Shown here: in pieces, positions 27,778 through 37,041 of the stretch
Layout: every line of letters starts with the position of its first letter
How positions within the stretch are numbered: the first letter of the stretch is position 1
Program-made: the position numbers and the translations under genes
Notes under the pieces: model-generated
Databases searched by the model: none
Seen by the model: only the letters and a program-made list of their open reading frames with translations
Told to the model about the DNA's origin: nothing
From: Prorocentrum cordatum
Taxonomy: Eukaryota; Sar; Dinophyceae; Prorocentrales; Prorocentraceae
DNA: 64,000 nucleotides
Direction of reading: 5' to 3'
NCBI GenBank assembly: GCA_963575745.1
Contig: CAUYUJ010015695.1
Coordinates: forward strand, 126,001 to 190,000

Positions 27778-30700
27778 TCATTTGCCCATCGCGCGGCAGA
27801 GTCGGATCCATGCCGAACCTCTCCATGACCTTCATGAGTTCTGCCTTATGCTGTGCGACGCGCAATGGCGGCCTGTCTCGCAACATATTTCCCACGGCTT
27901 GTTGCTCACGTTCCCAGTCGTTGCGGCACTCGAAGTTACGACGATCAGGGCAATTAATGACCTCGTATCGGTCTGTATCGTCTCGAGTGACTCGTGGGTT
28001 TATGGTGCGCTTCGGGCCTTTGCCTTCAATGCCTTGCCAATATTCCATGGCTCCCAGAGGGATGTTCCTAAGAACAGACATTACTGGCTGCCAGCGCGCG
28101 GGTGGCCCCGCTAACGCAGCTGGCGGCGCTTTAACGGGTGGCCCCGCTAATGCAGCTGGCGCCGCTTTAATGGGTGGCCCTGCAGAACCTGCGGCTGACG
28201 AGGCAGCTCCAGCGGATGACTCCGCGCCAGGGTGCGGGTGACCTTGGTCAGCCACTGCATCGTCGGCTTGTTTCTGTCGGTCGCCAAATTCTTTGAGGGC
28301 TCTGAAGCGTTCTTCTCTTGAAAGAGTGCTTTCTGCGGGTGTCCCCGCTGCTGCAGCTGGCGCCGCTTTAGCGGGTGGCCCCGCAGAGCCCTTGTCCTCC
28401 TTAGCTTTGGCGGCTGCTTCTGCCCGCACCGACCTCATCCCAGCTTCGGGCTTCGGCTGTGCTTTCATTCGTGCCGAACCTGGTCGTGGTGCAAGGCGCG
28501 GCTGATGCAGAGTTGGAGTCCAGTCACCTCGGAAGGCTGCCTTAGGCTGATTGCGAGCTTCGTCCTTGACATCGCCTTGGGCAGCCGGTGGCATCGGGGT
28601 CGATGGTCCAGCAAAAGCCTTCCTCCTCTCCGTCACGGACAGACCGGGAGGATCTTCCAGCTCAAGGTCGTCCGTCTTGGCGATCCCTCTGGCCTTCGCC
28701 CGCCCCTGTGTGCCTTCGGGGCTCCTGGACGGGTGCCTCTTCGCAGGAGTCGGTGAAGACGAGGAGTCGGCTTCAGGTCTTGGAGGTGGTCTGCTGCCCT
28801 TGCCTGGTTGTGGACCAGGAGGGTCCTTAGGAGGGCCTTCTGGCTGGCCATGATCATGGATGATCTGCCTCATATGGTCGATGTCGGCAGTGCCTTTTAT
28901 GGCCAGCTTGTACTTGCCATTTTCGTGGCGGTGAATTACCCTCGTGCAAAGCCACTTCTGCGCCGAGGAGCTGTAGTACCAACAGGCGCATCCATCAGGG
29001 AATGGGTTTTCTGAGCCGTCTTCCGCCGCCCATTCTTCATTCAGTTCGGTGTGGTCAGTACCGGCGGCGGACCCGGCAACAGATGCAACAGCTATCCAAT
29101 CTTCGTCCGCGGACCCAGCGGCTGGCGCCGCGTCTGCGGGTGACCCCGCTTCTTTGCTGGATCCTGCGGGTGACCCCGCCTCTTTATGGAACCCCGCCTC
29201 TTTATGGAATCGGCGGTTCCATTCCTTGAGGCGATGGTCATTGGGAAGCTGTACCCAATTTTCCCTGACAGTGTTGGCAACCTCTTCGGTCATAGGGACG
29301 CGATCGGCTTCTGTGATGCGCTTTCCTCCTCCAGGGACCTCCTTGTTAGGATCATGGATGTTGCCAGCGTCATCTCCATGAGACCAATTCCACGGGGACT
29401 CACCGTGATGAGGACTCCTGGAGGGGCGGTCCATTGGACAACTGCGCATGTGACCTTTGAAGGGCTCGCACTGACATACTTGTTTTCTGTATGTCTTGCG
29501 ATCTTCGATGATCTCCTGTTTCTTAGCCCTTTTGTCCCAAGCCTCTGGCGTTTTGGTCTTGCCACCCTTGGTACGTATTATCATGCCAGTTTCGTCCCTT
29601 TTGGTGCAGTATTCCTGAGAATACCAGTGGCGGATCACGTCCATCGAGTAGCCGGGGTACCAATTGATGTACCAATCCGGCACGTACTGAGCGGATACAC
29701 CAACGGAGTGCTCCGTACTGTACGGGTAGCCCGATGCATCATGTGTAGGGCGTCGGGGAGCTGAACGGCTCCTCCTGCGGGCTGGCCCCGCTGACGCACT
29801 ACCACGTTCCATGGGCCTTTGATCGTCATGCTCTGAGTCTCGGGGAGGCGATGGTCGTCTGTCCCTCTTGGCATAGCGCATGTCCTCCGAGTCCTCTGAG
29901 CTGTCCTGGACCATGAATACGTGCTGATACGGGCTCCTGAAGTACCCGATGTCGTTTAGCTGCTCCATCGTGAGGTCGTTGAGGTCCATCTGGTCGCAGC
30001 CCTGCATAAATACATCCATAGACCAAGCGGGTGGCCCCGCTGCTGCGGCTGGCGTCACTTCGGCGGGTGACCCCGCTAGAGCCTGGAGTGCTGTCAGCAT
30101 CTGAGGTGCCGACATGTCTGGTTCCAGGTATGGACGCAGCCGTGCGGCCCCTGGGCGCGACAGCAGGTCGTTCATGGTTATCTGCTGATGTGCTGGCGCA
30201 CTCAGGAGCCGGATTGCTTCTGCGACCTGCTCTTGGAGCATGTCCTTATAGTCCTCTTCGGCCTCTTCGGAGTCAGAATACGCGGGATGGCCCCGCATTT
30301 CGTCATCAGCGTCTCCCGCTTCCGAGCCAGCTCGCGGAAGATCTGGCAGCAACGGCATGCCAATCACCTGCGGTGCCAGCGCGGCGGTGAGCTCTTCCTC
30401 GGTCGCCGGGACGGTCTCAGCTTCGGAGATCTCGTCGTCGGCGGGTGGCCCCGCTGGAAGACCGAACCAAGCATTGAACGCGACCTCGTCGACTTCGTCC
30501 CAGCCGTGGAACTCGTCGAAGAGGGTCACTGCGTAATCTTCCAGGGCTACGGTCACTTCAGTGGAGGAGCCCGCGGCGGGAGCCGCTTCTGGATTGACGT
30601 GAAACCCGTAGTCAATGGTGTCTATGTCATCCATAAAAGAATTTTGAGCCAAATGTACGGATCCCTTTCCTTTCCCTTTCGGGCATTGATCGCGCAAGTG

Positions 30701-32608
30701 CTCTGTGCTGCCGCATGTATGACACTTCGTAGTATTGCCAGAAGCGTCCCTAGGGTTGCCCCTCCGCCCTTTTCCCTTACCGGAGGTCCGCCTGTGACCT
30801 CGACCTTTGCCTCCGATAAGAACTTCCTCAAAGACTATATCAGTTAAGGACGTGAGGAAAGCAGTAATACCCCTACCATGCATACGGCGTCTGCGACCCC
30901 CTTTGCCACGACCCTTTCCATATCGTTTGAAATGTCGGCGTACTGCACGTCTCACTTTTCTGACTGGTTTCTTCATAAAGCGCCTCCAACGGCGTTTTGA
31001 TTTGCGATAGGCCATAAAAGCGGCTTCCGCTCTTTGTTGTTCAGAAAGGTGAGTGTCATCCGCTGGATAGTCATTACCAGCAGAGACTATGCCATTGTGC
31101 TCATCGTCAGATGAGGTGTCTGTGTCAGTGCCAGATTCAAACGGTGAGGGTGGCTGAGACCCTTGAGCGGATGACTCCGCTTGGCCCCAGAGGGTTGTGC
31201 CCGAGGGCGGGCTTGCAGTGCAGGCGGCGCCTGGCGAGTAGTTCGACCAGGCGTTCGCCTCAGCTGCCTCTGCCGATGCCTGGCCGGTCTGCCCTAAGAA
31301 GGCAGTGGCCTCGTTGGGCATATCGGCTGGGTCAGCCCAGGGACTTGGCTCGCCAGGACCAGCGGGTGACCCCGCAGTCGTGGCGTAGACACCTGCATGT
31401 GAGTGGTGCCCTGTGAAGATACCCGCAATGTTGCCAGGAGAGCGCTCGGCAACATGTCCGTAGTTCCTCATCCTGGTCAGCAGCCTGTCATAGTCTGCTT
31501 GTGTTCTGGGCATCTGATGATTAAAAGGCTCTAGCAGGTGTTGGGCTCGTGACGCGCCAACGCCTAACGCTCTGAAGAGAATCAGCGTTAGGATCTGAAA
31601 GTTGGGGATGACAAAGCCAACAGAGTTAGCCTCGTCACGGGCCATCTCGAATCGAGCTAATACTGAGTCGATTCGCTCGCCCCTTTCGACGCGGAAGTCG
31701 ATAAGGGCAGTGCCAGAGTTGAGCTGGCGCTCATCTTCCAGATTTTCAAATTTGGTGCTCAGTAGGTACAGTATATATGTGACTGCATCCGTTGGCTGTC
31801 CATTGACAGTTACACCATAGTTGATGATCTGGGAGGGGACCTGCATGGCGATACGACGAGCAAGACCTTGAAGGCCTCGTTGTAGTGCTGCAGCTTGTTG
31901 TGGTGGCGTCATATTGCCGCTCGTTACGTTTATCCATGCATGTACTTCGCGAACGTATTCGCGAAAAGGCGTAGTACCGGCAGGGTCCCATGAAGGGCCA
32001 GTAGTACGCGTGTCGTCCATCCCCTGCCGCATGTATCCCACAGCACATCCCATTATTACCCACAGAATGCCGAAGATAGTTATCTTAATCCAGTGCATGT
32101 GCATTTCGGCTTCGGTGATTGGTTTAGGCTGTGGTTTGTCAGGCTCTGGCGTAGTAGCCGTGAGGCGCCTGACTGGCACGGGATGCAGGTGGCCCCGCTG
32201 CGGGTAGCCCCGCAGGGTGACCACGTTCTCGATCGAGTTGCCGATTGGCATCTGGTGGAAGTCGAGAGTGAAGTAGCGCAGTGAAGTAGGAGAGAGCGTC
32301 TCGAGTTCGCGGGTTGCCCCGCTAGCTCGATCGCGGACTGGCTCCGCTCCTCGCAGAGCCGGCGCAACATGGTATTCCACCGTAGTAGTAGTCCACCAAG
32401 TTGTGCCGTGGATTACAGGAATCAGAGCGAGAGCCAGCCACACGAGAGTGTAGCCAGCTCCGCTACCAAGTCGAAAACAAGCTGGTAAGCTTAGGTATGT
32501 GTTACGCTTTAAGCGTTGCCATATCCCAGGCTTTGGCTCATATCGCATGAGCAAGAGAGCAAGACGAAGCATGGGATCTGGAGTAAAGGATAGGATGGGC
32601 ATCGTCAA
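27737..32608 (-). CDS. gag: E3 Gag, 1623 residues, starting inside the 5' LTR
   Basis: The first ATG (32608) lies within the LTR and the frame runs through the primer-binding site. E1 keeps a similar protein reading across the same junction (F[KR]LGSGAG...IHGT.W.TTT), so the LTR start is probably used; Ty1 Gag also starts in its LTR. Hydrophobic segments lie near residues 50-68 and 168-190 (WIKITIFGILWVIMGCAVGY). Residues about 205-410 look like a copia-type capsid (FREYVREVHAWINVT...LLSTKFENLEDERQLNSG). About 535-590 is strongly basic (RRWRRFMKKPVRKVRRAVRR). A CCHC knuckle, CHTCGSTEHLRDQC, is near 630. The long remainder is a Pro/Ala/acidic linker with many micro-hairpins. It packages element RNA. 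It ends TAG, overlapping the second ORF. Confidence 0.9.
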   Translation of the reverse strand: MTMPILSFTPDPMLRLALLLMRYEPKPGIWQRLKRNTYLSLPACFRLGSGAGYTLVWLALALIPVIHGTTWWTTTTVEYHVAPALRGAEPVRDRASGATRELETLSPTSLRYFTLDFHQMPIGNSIENVVTLRGYPQRGHLHPVPVRRLTATTPEPDKPQPKPITEAEMHMHWIKITIFGILWVIMGCAVGYMRQGMDDTRTTGPSWDPAGTTPFREYVREVHAWINVTSGNMTPPQQAAALQRGLQGLARRIAMQVPSQIINYGVTVNGQPTDAVTYILYLLSTKFENLEDERQLNSGTALIDFRVERGERIDSVLARFEMARDEANSVGFVIPNFQILTLILFRALGVGASRAQHLLEPFNHQMPRTQADYDRLLTRMRNYGHVAERSPGNIAGIFTGHHSHAGVYATTAGSPAGPGEPSPWADPADMPNEATAFLGQTGQASAEAAEANAWSNYSPGAACTASPPSGTTLWGQAESSAQGSQPPSPFESGTDTDTSSDDEHNGIVSAGNDYPADDTHLSEQQRAEAAFMAYRKSKRRWRRFMKKPVRKVRRAVRRHFKRYGKGRGKGGRRRRMHGRGITAFLTSLTDIVFEEVLIGGKGRGHRRTSGKGKGRRGNPRDASGNTTKCHTCGSTEHLRDQCPKGKGKGSVHLAQNSFMDDIDTIDYGFHVNPEAAPAAGSSTEVTVALEDYAVTLFDEFHGWDEVDEVAFNAWFGLPAGPPADDEISEAETVPATEEELTAALAPQVIGMPLLPDLPRAGSEAGDADDEMRGHPAYSDSEEAEEDYKDMLQEQVAEAIRLLSAPAHQQITMNDLLSRPGAARLRPYLEPDMSAPQMLTALQALAGSPAEVTPAAAAGPPAWSMDVFMQGCDQMDLNDLTMEQLNDIGYFRSPYQHVFMVQDSSEDSEDMRYAKRDRRPSPPRDSEHDDQRPMERGSASAGPARRRSRSAPRRPTHDASGYPYSTEHSVGVSAQYVPDWYINWYPGYSMDVIRHWYSQEYCTKRDETGMIIRTKGGKTKTPEAWDKRAKKQEIIEDRKTYRKQVCQCEPFKGHMRSCPMDRPSRSPHHGESPWNWSHGDDAGNIHDPNKEVPGGGKRITEADRVPMTEEVANTVRENWVQLPNDHRLKEWNRRFHKEAGFHKEAGSPAGSSKEAGSPADAAPAAGSADEDWIAVASVAGSAAGTDHTELNEEWAAEDGSENPFPDGCACWYYSSSAQKWLCTRVIHRHENGKYKLAIKGTADIDHMRQIIHDHGQPEGPPKDPPGPQPGKGSRPPPRPEADSSSSPTPAKRHPSRSPEGTQGRAKARGIAKTDDLELEDPPGLSVTERRKAFAGPSTPMPPAAQGDVKDEARNQPKAAFRGDWTPTLHQPRLAPRPGSARMKAQPKPEAGMRSVRAEAAAKAKEDKGSAGPPAKAAPAAAAGTPAESTLSREERFRALKEFGDRQKQADDAVADQGHPHPGAESSAGAASSAAGSAGPPIKAAPAALAGPPVKAPPAALAGPPARWQPVMSVLRNIPLGAMEYWQGIEGKGPKRTINPRVTRDDTDRYEVINCPDRRNFECRNDWEREQQAVGNMLRDRPPLRVAQHKAELMKVMERFGMDPTLPRDGQMTKVSSMVLYSPTP
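28098..28183 (-). repeat. Five micro-hairpin units at 18-bp spacing in E3 gag
   Basis: Units start near 28098, 28116, 28134, 28152 and 28170. The 14-bp hairpin core alternates GCGGG/CCCGC with GCAGC/G[CG]CGC types, separated by 4-base spacers (TAAC, TTTA, TAAT, TTTA). Some stems carry a mismatch. Confidence 0.75.
30026..30041 (-). repeat. Six-base-pair micro-hairpin in E3 gag (AGCGGG-TGGC-CCCGCT)
   Basis: Perfect 16-base inverted repeat with coding-strand loop GCCA. Close to the modal form of the family. Confidence 0.8.
31166..31181 (-). repeat. Covaried micro-hairpin in E3 gag (AGCGGA-TGAC-TCCGCT)
   Basis: A 6-bp perfect stem in which the inner G-C pair of the modal form is A-T. The coding-strand loop is GUCA. 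Confidence 0.8.
32454..32468 (-). promoter_or_regulatory. E3 primer-binding site (TGGTAGCGGAGCTGG)
   Basis: Begins TGG directly at the end of the 5' LTR on the coding strand. It would pair with a tRNA 3' end CTCCGCTACCA, close to eukaryotic initiator Met-tRNA ends. The identical 15 bases adjoin the E1 LTR at 50667-50681. Confidence 0.8.
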
Positions 32609-32753
32609 TGGAAAAGGTATTTTCCGATCTCAGATACAAGTCGTGCGCCTCGGTGAGGCACAATCACATATTTGGCCGGGCCCGGCTTGAGCCAGGCACG
32701 GCAGCGGTACATGCTCGATTTATACCTCGCCTTTAACCTTCTCCGTTTAAAGT
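32469..32753 (-). repeat. E3 5' LTR (285 bp)
   Basis: Identical to 16406-16690 by eye. It holds a coding-strand TATAAAT at 32718-32724, about 110 bp upstream of the gag ATG, and the spliced-leader-like TGGCTCAAG at 32686-32694. It probably carries the element promoter. Confidence 0.96.
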
Positions 32754-32758
32754 GATGG
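32754..32758. repeat. Target-site duplication of E3, right copy (GATGG)
   Basis: Matches 16401-16405. Confidence 0.95.
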
Positions 32759-34254
32759 CCCCAAGACGGGCCAAGAGGTCTCCAAGACGGCTTGAGGTCC
32801 CAAATGAGCTTCCCAAGAGGGCCCAAAGAGACTAAAATTGCGGATTTTCCGGAGTGTTTTTCGATGTTTTTTCCTGTTCCGCCTTTCCGGCTTCCCGACG
32901 CTCCAAGACGCGCGACGAGGCCCCAAAGATAGCCCCAAGATGGCCCAAGAGTCCCCCAAGATGGCCTCCAGACGGCCCAAGACGGCCCCAAGACGGCCCA
33001 AGGTCCCCAAGACGGCCCAAGAGGGCCGATTTGAAGGGGGGGGGGTCCGGGACGAGCGATCCACGGGGCTTTTCCTGGCCCAAGAGGGCCTCAAGACGGG
33101 CCACGAAGCCCCCAAGAGGCTTCCAAAACGGCCCACGAAGGCTCCGAGACGCCAAACGACCGCTCCAAAGCGCCCACGGTGGCCCCAAGACGGGCCAAGA
33201 GGTCTCCAAGACGGCCTTGAGGTCCCAAATGAGCTTCCCAAGAAGGCCCAAAGAGTCTAAAATTGCTGATTTTCCAGAGTGTTTTTCGATGTTGTTTCCT
33301 TTTCCGCCTTTCCGGCTTCCCGACGCTCCAAGACGCGCGAAGAGGCCCCAAAGATAGCCCCAAGATGGCCCAAGACTCCCCCAAGACGGCCTCCAGACGG
33401 CCCAAGACGGCCCCAAGACGGCCCAAGAGGTCCCCAAGACGGCCCAAGAGGGCCGATTTGGAGGGGGGGGGGGTCCGGGACGAGCGATCCACGGAGCTTT
33501 TCCTGGCCCAAGAGGGCCTCAAGACGGGCCACGAAGCCCCCAAGAGGCTTCCAAGACGGCCCACGAAGGCTCCGAGACGCCAAACGACCGCTCCAAGACG
33601 CCCACGATGGCCCCAAGACGGGCCAAGAGGTCTCCAAGACGGCCTTGAGGTCCCAAATGAGCTTCCCAAGAAGGCCCAAAGAGTCTAAAATTGCTGATTT
33701 TCCAGAGTGTTTTTCGATGTTTTTTCCTTTTCCGCCTTTCCGGCTTCCCGACGCTCCAAGACGGCCGAAGAGGCCCCATAGACAGCCCCAAGATGGCCCA
33801 AGAGGCCCCCAAGACGGCCTCCAGACGGCCCACGACGGCCCCAACACGGCCCAAGAGGTCCCCAAGACGGCCCAAGAAGGCTCCAAGACGGCACCAATAG
33901 GGGCCCAAGAGGGCGACCAAACATGTTGAAACTCTAGTGTTCTGCCCCCAGGAGCCCCAGGGGGCCACAAGAGTGCCCCAAGAGGCCCCCAGAGGCCCTC
34001 ACGAGGCCGCCCAGACGCCCCAAGGAACCACCAAGAAGCACCCCAAAGGCTCCGAAACGGCCCCCGAGTGGCTCCAAAACTCGCGGTGTCGCCGTCCGCT
34101 CGGACCTCCCCGCGGAACTGCCCGAGACCCTCTGGCGGTGGCGGCGAACAGACACCAAACAAATATCACTCGCCTTTTCACCCCTTTCGCAGCTTCTACT
34201 ACCCCCAGATTGGCATAAACAAGGGGTCGGCGGTGTGGCGTAAGCCTAAGAATC
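32759..34254. repeat. Tandem array, about 425-bp period, hosting E3
   Basis: The block CCCCAAGACGGGCCAAGAGG starts at 32759, 33183 and 33611, giving periods of 424 and 428 bp. Each unit holds an AT-richer core (ttttccagagtgtttttcgatg), a C-run and many CCCAAGACGG sub-repeats. It ends with GGGTCGGCGG-TGTGGCGTAAGCCT near 34223-34246, a motif seen again at 56617-56640. Long Leu/Gly/Trp or Pro/Arg ORFs in all frames are products of the repeat. Nothing here looks like a gene. Confidence 0.88.
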
Positions 34255-34947
34255 TTTATCACTGTGTACAGGCAACATAGGTCGAATGGTAGACATTCTT
34301 TTGTCGAAGATGTTCTGCGGTACGTCATATGCCTCTTGTCCACAGCCAAAGTATTGAGAATATGGAGTAGGTGGATCCAAATCAATGCCGCTTTTGCGGA
34401 TATAATCCCAGCCAGCTTGTAGATTGCTAGCTGGTCCGGCTAATTTGAAGTCGTCCACATATACTGAAAGTATCATTCCCAGTTTGTTGTGTCTCCATAC
34501 GCATTCCCATCCTGGAATAGGCTCAAATCCAACACTTTCCAAGCATGTGCGACACTTTCGTTCCCAAAAGACACCTGCAAGAAGATGTCCGTATAGTGCC
34601 AATCGTAATCGGCACACTGGATTCTTGCATTTCGACCAGGATGCCGGTTGGCGCCATTTGGGTATGGTAATCCAAGTGTCCACTGGGTCGATTCGTCCGT
34701 CGCCGTATAACAATGCCTGCGTGCATGCTCCAGGTGCATCACTTTGTTCGCCCGCATATTGTGGCAATAATGCAGTAGCATCACAAAGTTTGGAAGCCTC
34801 GATATGCGAAGCGCTGGATGCGGCGTCGGCGAATATGGCAGCCAAACCAGTTTCATCTTTGCCTGTATTGCCCTGAACCACCACTCGGCCCTTGAATTTA
34901 CGTAGAACAGAAGGAAGTTCCTTATGTTTGACTGAAGATAGCTCCAA
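34246..34947 (-). pseudogene. pol: E2 reverse transcriptase fragment
   Basis: Copia RT signatures in order: KFKGRVVVQGN, then a palm segment with FADAASSASHIEASKLCDA, RLALYGHLLAGVFWE (family: L.kaLYGLkqap..W) and GMILSVYVDDFKLAG (YVDD). It ends at a TAG close to the junction with the tandem array. RNase H continues at 14737-16167. With about 3.6% LTR divergence, and now cut in two, it is not functional. Confidence 0.85.
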
Positions 34948-35086
34948 GAAGTTGAAGAAATGAACTTTCGTCCTAATACGAATCGCTTGTGACTCAGTCA
35001 GCTTTTACTGCAACAGTCTCCAACATCCACGTTTGTTTCTTTTCAAGTCGCTCGTATTATTTTCTTAGGGCCTCCCGTGCGCGTGG

Positions 35087-37041
35087 TTATGCGGCAACTT
35101 CTTTCTTACTCAAATTTCTGGTAACAAGGGCCGGGCGTGCCCACGAGGAATCAGGAATCTTGTCTCTGTGTGCCGGTGTGTACGTTGTCTCACGCGGCAT
35201 AGTGGGCACTGCTACCAACTGGGTGAACTTGCGTGTAAGCGGGTTCACGGTCCCGAAGTCGTTCCCCTCACAGTCGACAAGTACCAAAGCACGTGCGACT
35301 CCAGCATGCTGTGGTGGTGGTTGGCGGTAGTATAGTACCGTAGTAATGTCACGTGGTCCACCAGTTAGTTTGGCATACAGAACCTCTTTGTTGGTCACGC
35401 CCTTGACGTCCTCGTCACGGATAACCGCGCCGTTGTCGGTATCGTACGTAATCCGTCGTTCCACAATATTCCATGTGGGTCCGCCAGCTGTAATGGTACG
35501 GAAATGTTTGGCCTGTTTGTCCTGTCGTGTCCACACTCGGAGTGCAGCTCGGTCACGAATATCACGAGCTCTTTTGACATCTTCGGCGTACTCGATTTCT
35601 TTCTTTTAATATCCACAAAATAAAGTTTTCCAATGCTCGGGAAGAATGTGATCAGGACGCGTAGTAGTCTGTACACGTGTCTCACGGCCACGGACCACCA
35701 TTTTGCCGTCTGGCATCATTTTTGGAAGCTCATAGAATCGAACCAGGCCGGCCCATGGCTCGCTCAACTCCCGGTGGTCGTTGGCGCTGACACCCCGTCC
35801 CAAACATCGCGAAAGGCACTTTCTCCGTCGAAGGTAGAAGTCGTCTCGAAGTCTCGTGTCACGTCGACCTGATCAACAGGTACAGGTATGTTCATGACGT
35901 CGTCTGTTGGTATGAACATTTTCCTGCGTGGAGTGCGTATGTCTGATGACGCAATATCCGCGCTGTTCCCAGTAGTCGGGCTCCGGCGCTGGCGCAGCAA
36001 CCTCAGAGGCCGATGGATGGGCATCAGCGATGTTGTCGCCAATCGTCATCATAGACGGATCATCCCATTCTTTAGGGCAGGCAAGGGGAGGCTCGGGCAT
36101 TGGCTTGTCGCCCAAGGGGCGAGAAGTAGATGCCTTGACCTCGTCGTGTGCCTCAGGGTTGTGATGTCGCAGGGTACCCTCTTTCACTGGGTAGGTGAAC
36201 TTGCCGTCGGGGATGATGATGTCTTTGACTCTGTGCAAGTGACACAGTTCACCGTCGGGGTTCTTGGCGTATGTAGCCGTGTCCAAGACAAGATAATCAC
36301 CTGACCATCGTCCACCAGAGTGTAAATGTTAACCCATGAATAACCCGTCCCGAGCGTTTTCTTTGAACTTTGCAGTCTCGTTATTGATCTCGGGGTTAAG
36401 GCATTTCCAGAAGATCCGAGCACCGAAGGGAATGCAGTGCCAGGGAACACTTTCTCCAAAACGTATTTCATGAGCTGTCTTGTCGACGTGCTCCTCGCTG
36501 AGGGCAGCAACGCCCGTGGATGGATGCACAAAATTATGTCCACAGCAAAAGGCATGCATGGCCTCTTTCCACCATTCGTGTCCCAGACCAGACATATGCA
36601 ACACAGCTCTCGCACCGAGAATGACAATCTTGACAACGCGCTCGATCAATCCATTCGTTTGCGGGCGATGCGGCGTACTAGTGTCATGTCTCCATCCCAG
36701 TTGGCGGCAAGCCTTCTGAAGCTCTCCAGAAGTGTCTGTGTAGATATGGTCACCTCATCGTTCGCGGCGATGAACTGCTGGAAGGATGCCTTTGTAGTAG
36801 CTGCGTCTTTGTGTAGTGCTGGGTATGCCATGAAGATGCCGGTGTATCTATCCAGGACGACAAGTGCATACTTGTCGCCGTGCTTGTCGGCGGCATCGTC
36901 TTTGGCCAAGACGATATGGTCGGCAGTTAGAGCTTCCCCAAACTTCTTCGGGATAAAGGCCTCGTAGGCTGTGTCCTCGTCGGTGGGGTCTGCAGGTGGA
37001 TGCGGTTTGCGCTGTCGTCGACACGGAGCGTTCTGCGCCAT
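35087..37041 (-). pseudogene. pol: E2 integrase core and integrase-RT linker, frameshifted
   Basis: Four or more frames carry it. At 36646-37041: ALVVLDRYTGIFMAYPAL and ATTKASFQQFIA, the integrase core around its first acidic residues. At 36329-36649: IERVVKIVILGARAVLHMSGLGHEWW (family: NG..ER....i....R.mL..agl...fW.eA). From 36286 to 35087: a linker with LACPKEWDDPSM, RFYELPKMMPDG and LVLVDCEGNDFGTV, probably the RT N-terminal side. The frame changes near 37040, 36640, 36290 and 35600 mark it as decayed. Confidence 0.75.

Larger units (their letters stand above)
16406..32753 (-). mobile_element. E3: intact 16.3-kb Ty1/copia-like LTR retrotransposon with Tpt1, RING and readthrough pol
   Basis: Complete element with identical LTRs, a 5-bp target duplication and three long open frames: Gag (27737-32608), a Tpt1-RING-protease ORF (23395-27777) and pol (16795-23193, in frame past a UGA with the second ORF). 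Integrase precedes RT, the Ty1/copia order. It inserted into the tandem array inside E2. Intact frames and identical LTRs point to a very recent insertion. At 16.3 kb it is far larger than typical 5-6-kb copia elements. Confidence 0.95.

Noticed and set aside
32747-34162. ORFs up to 301 codons rich in SWGPLGGLLG or RRPQDGPR
   Set aside because: They arise from CCCAAGACGG tandem repeats, occur in all frames and drift with the repeat phase.
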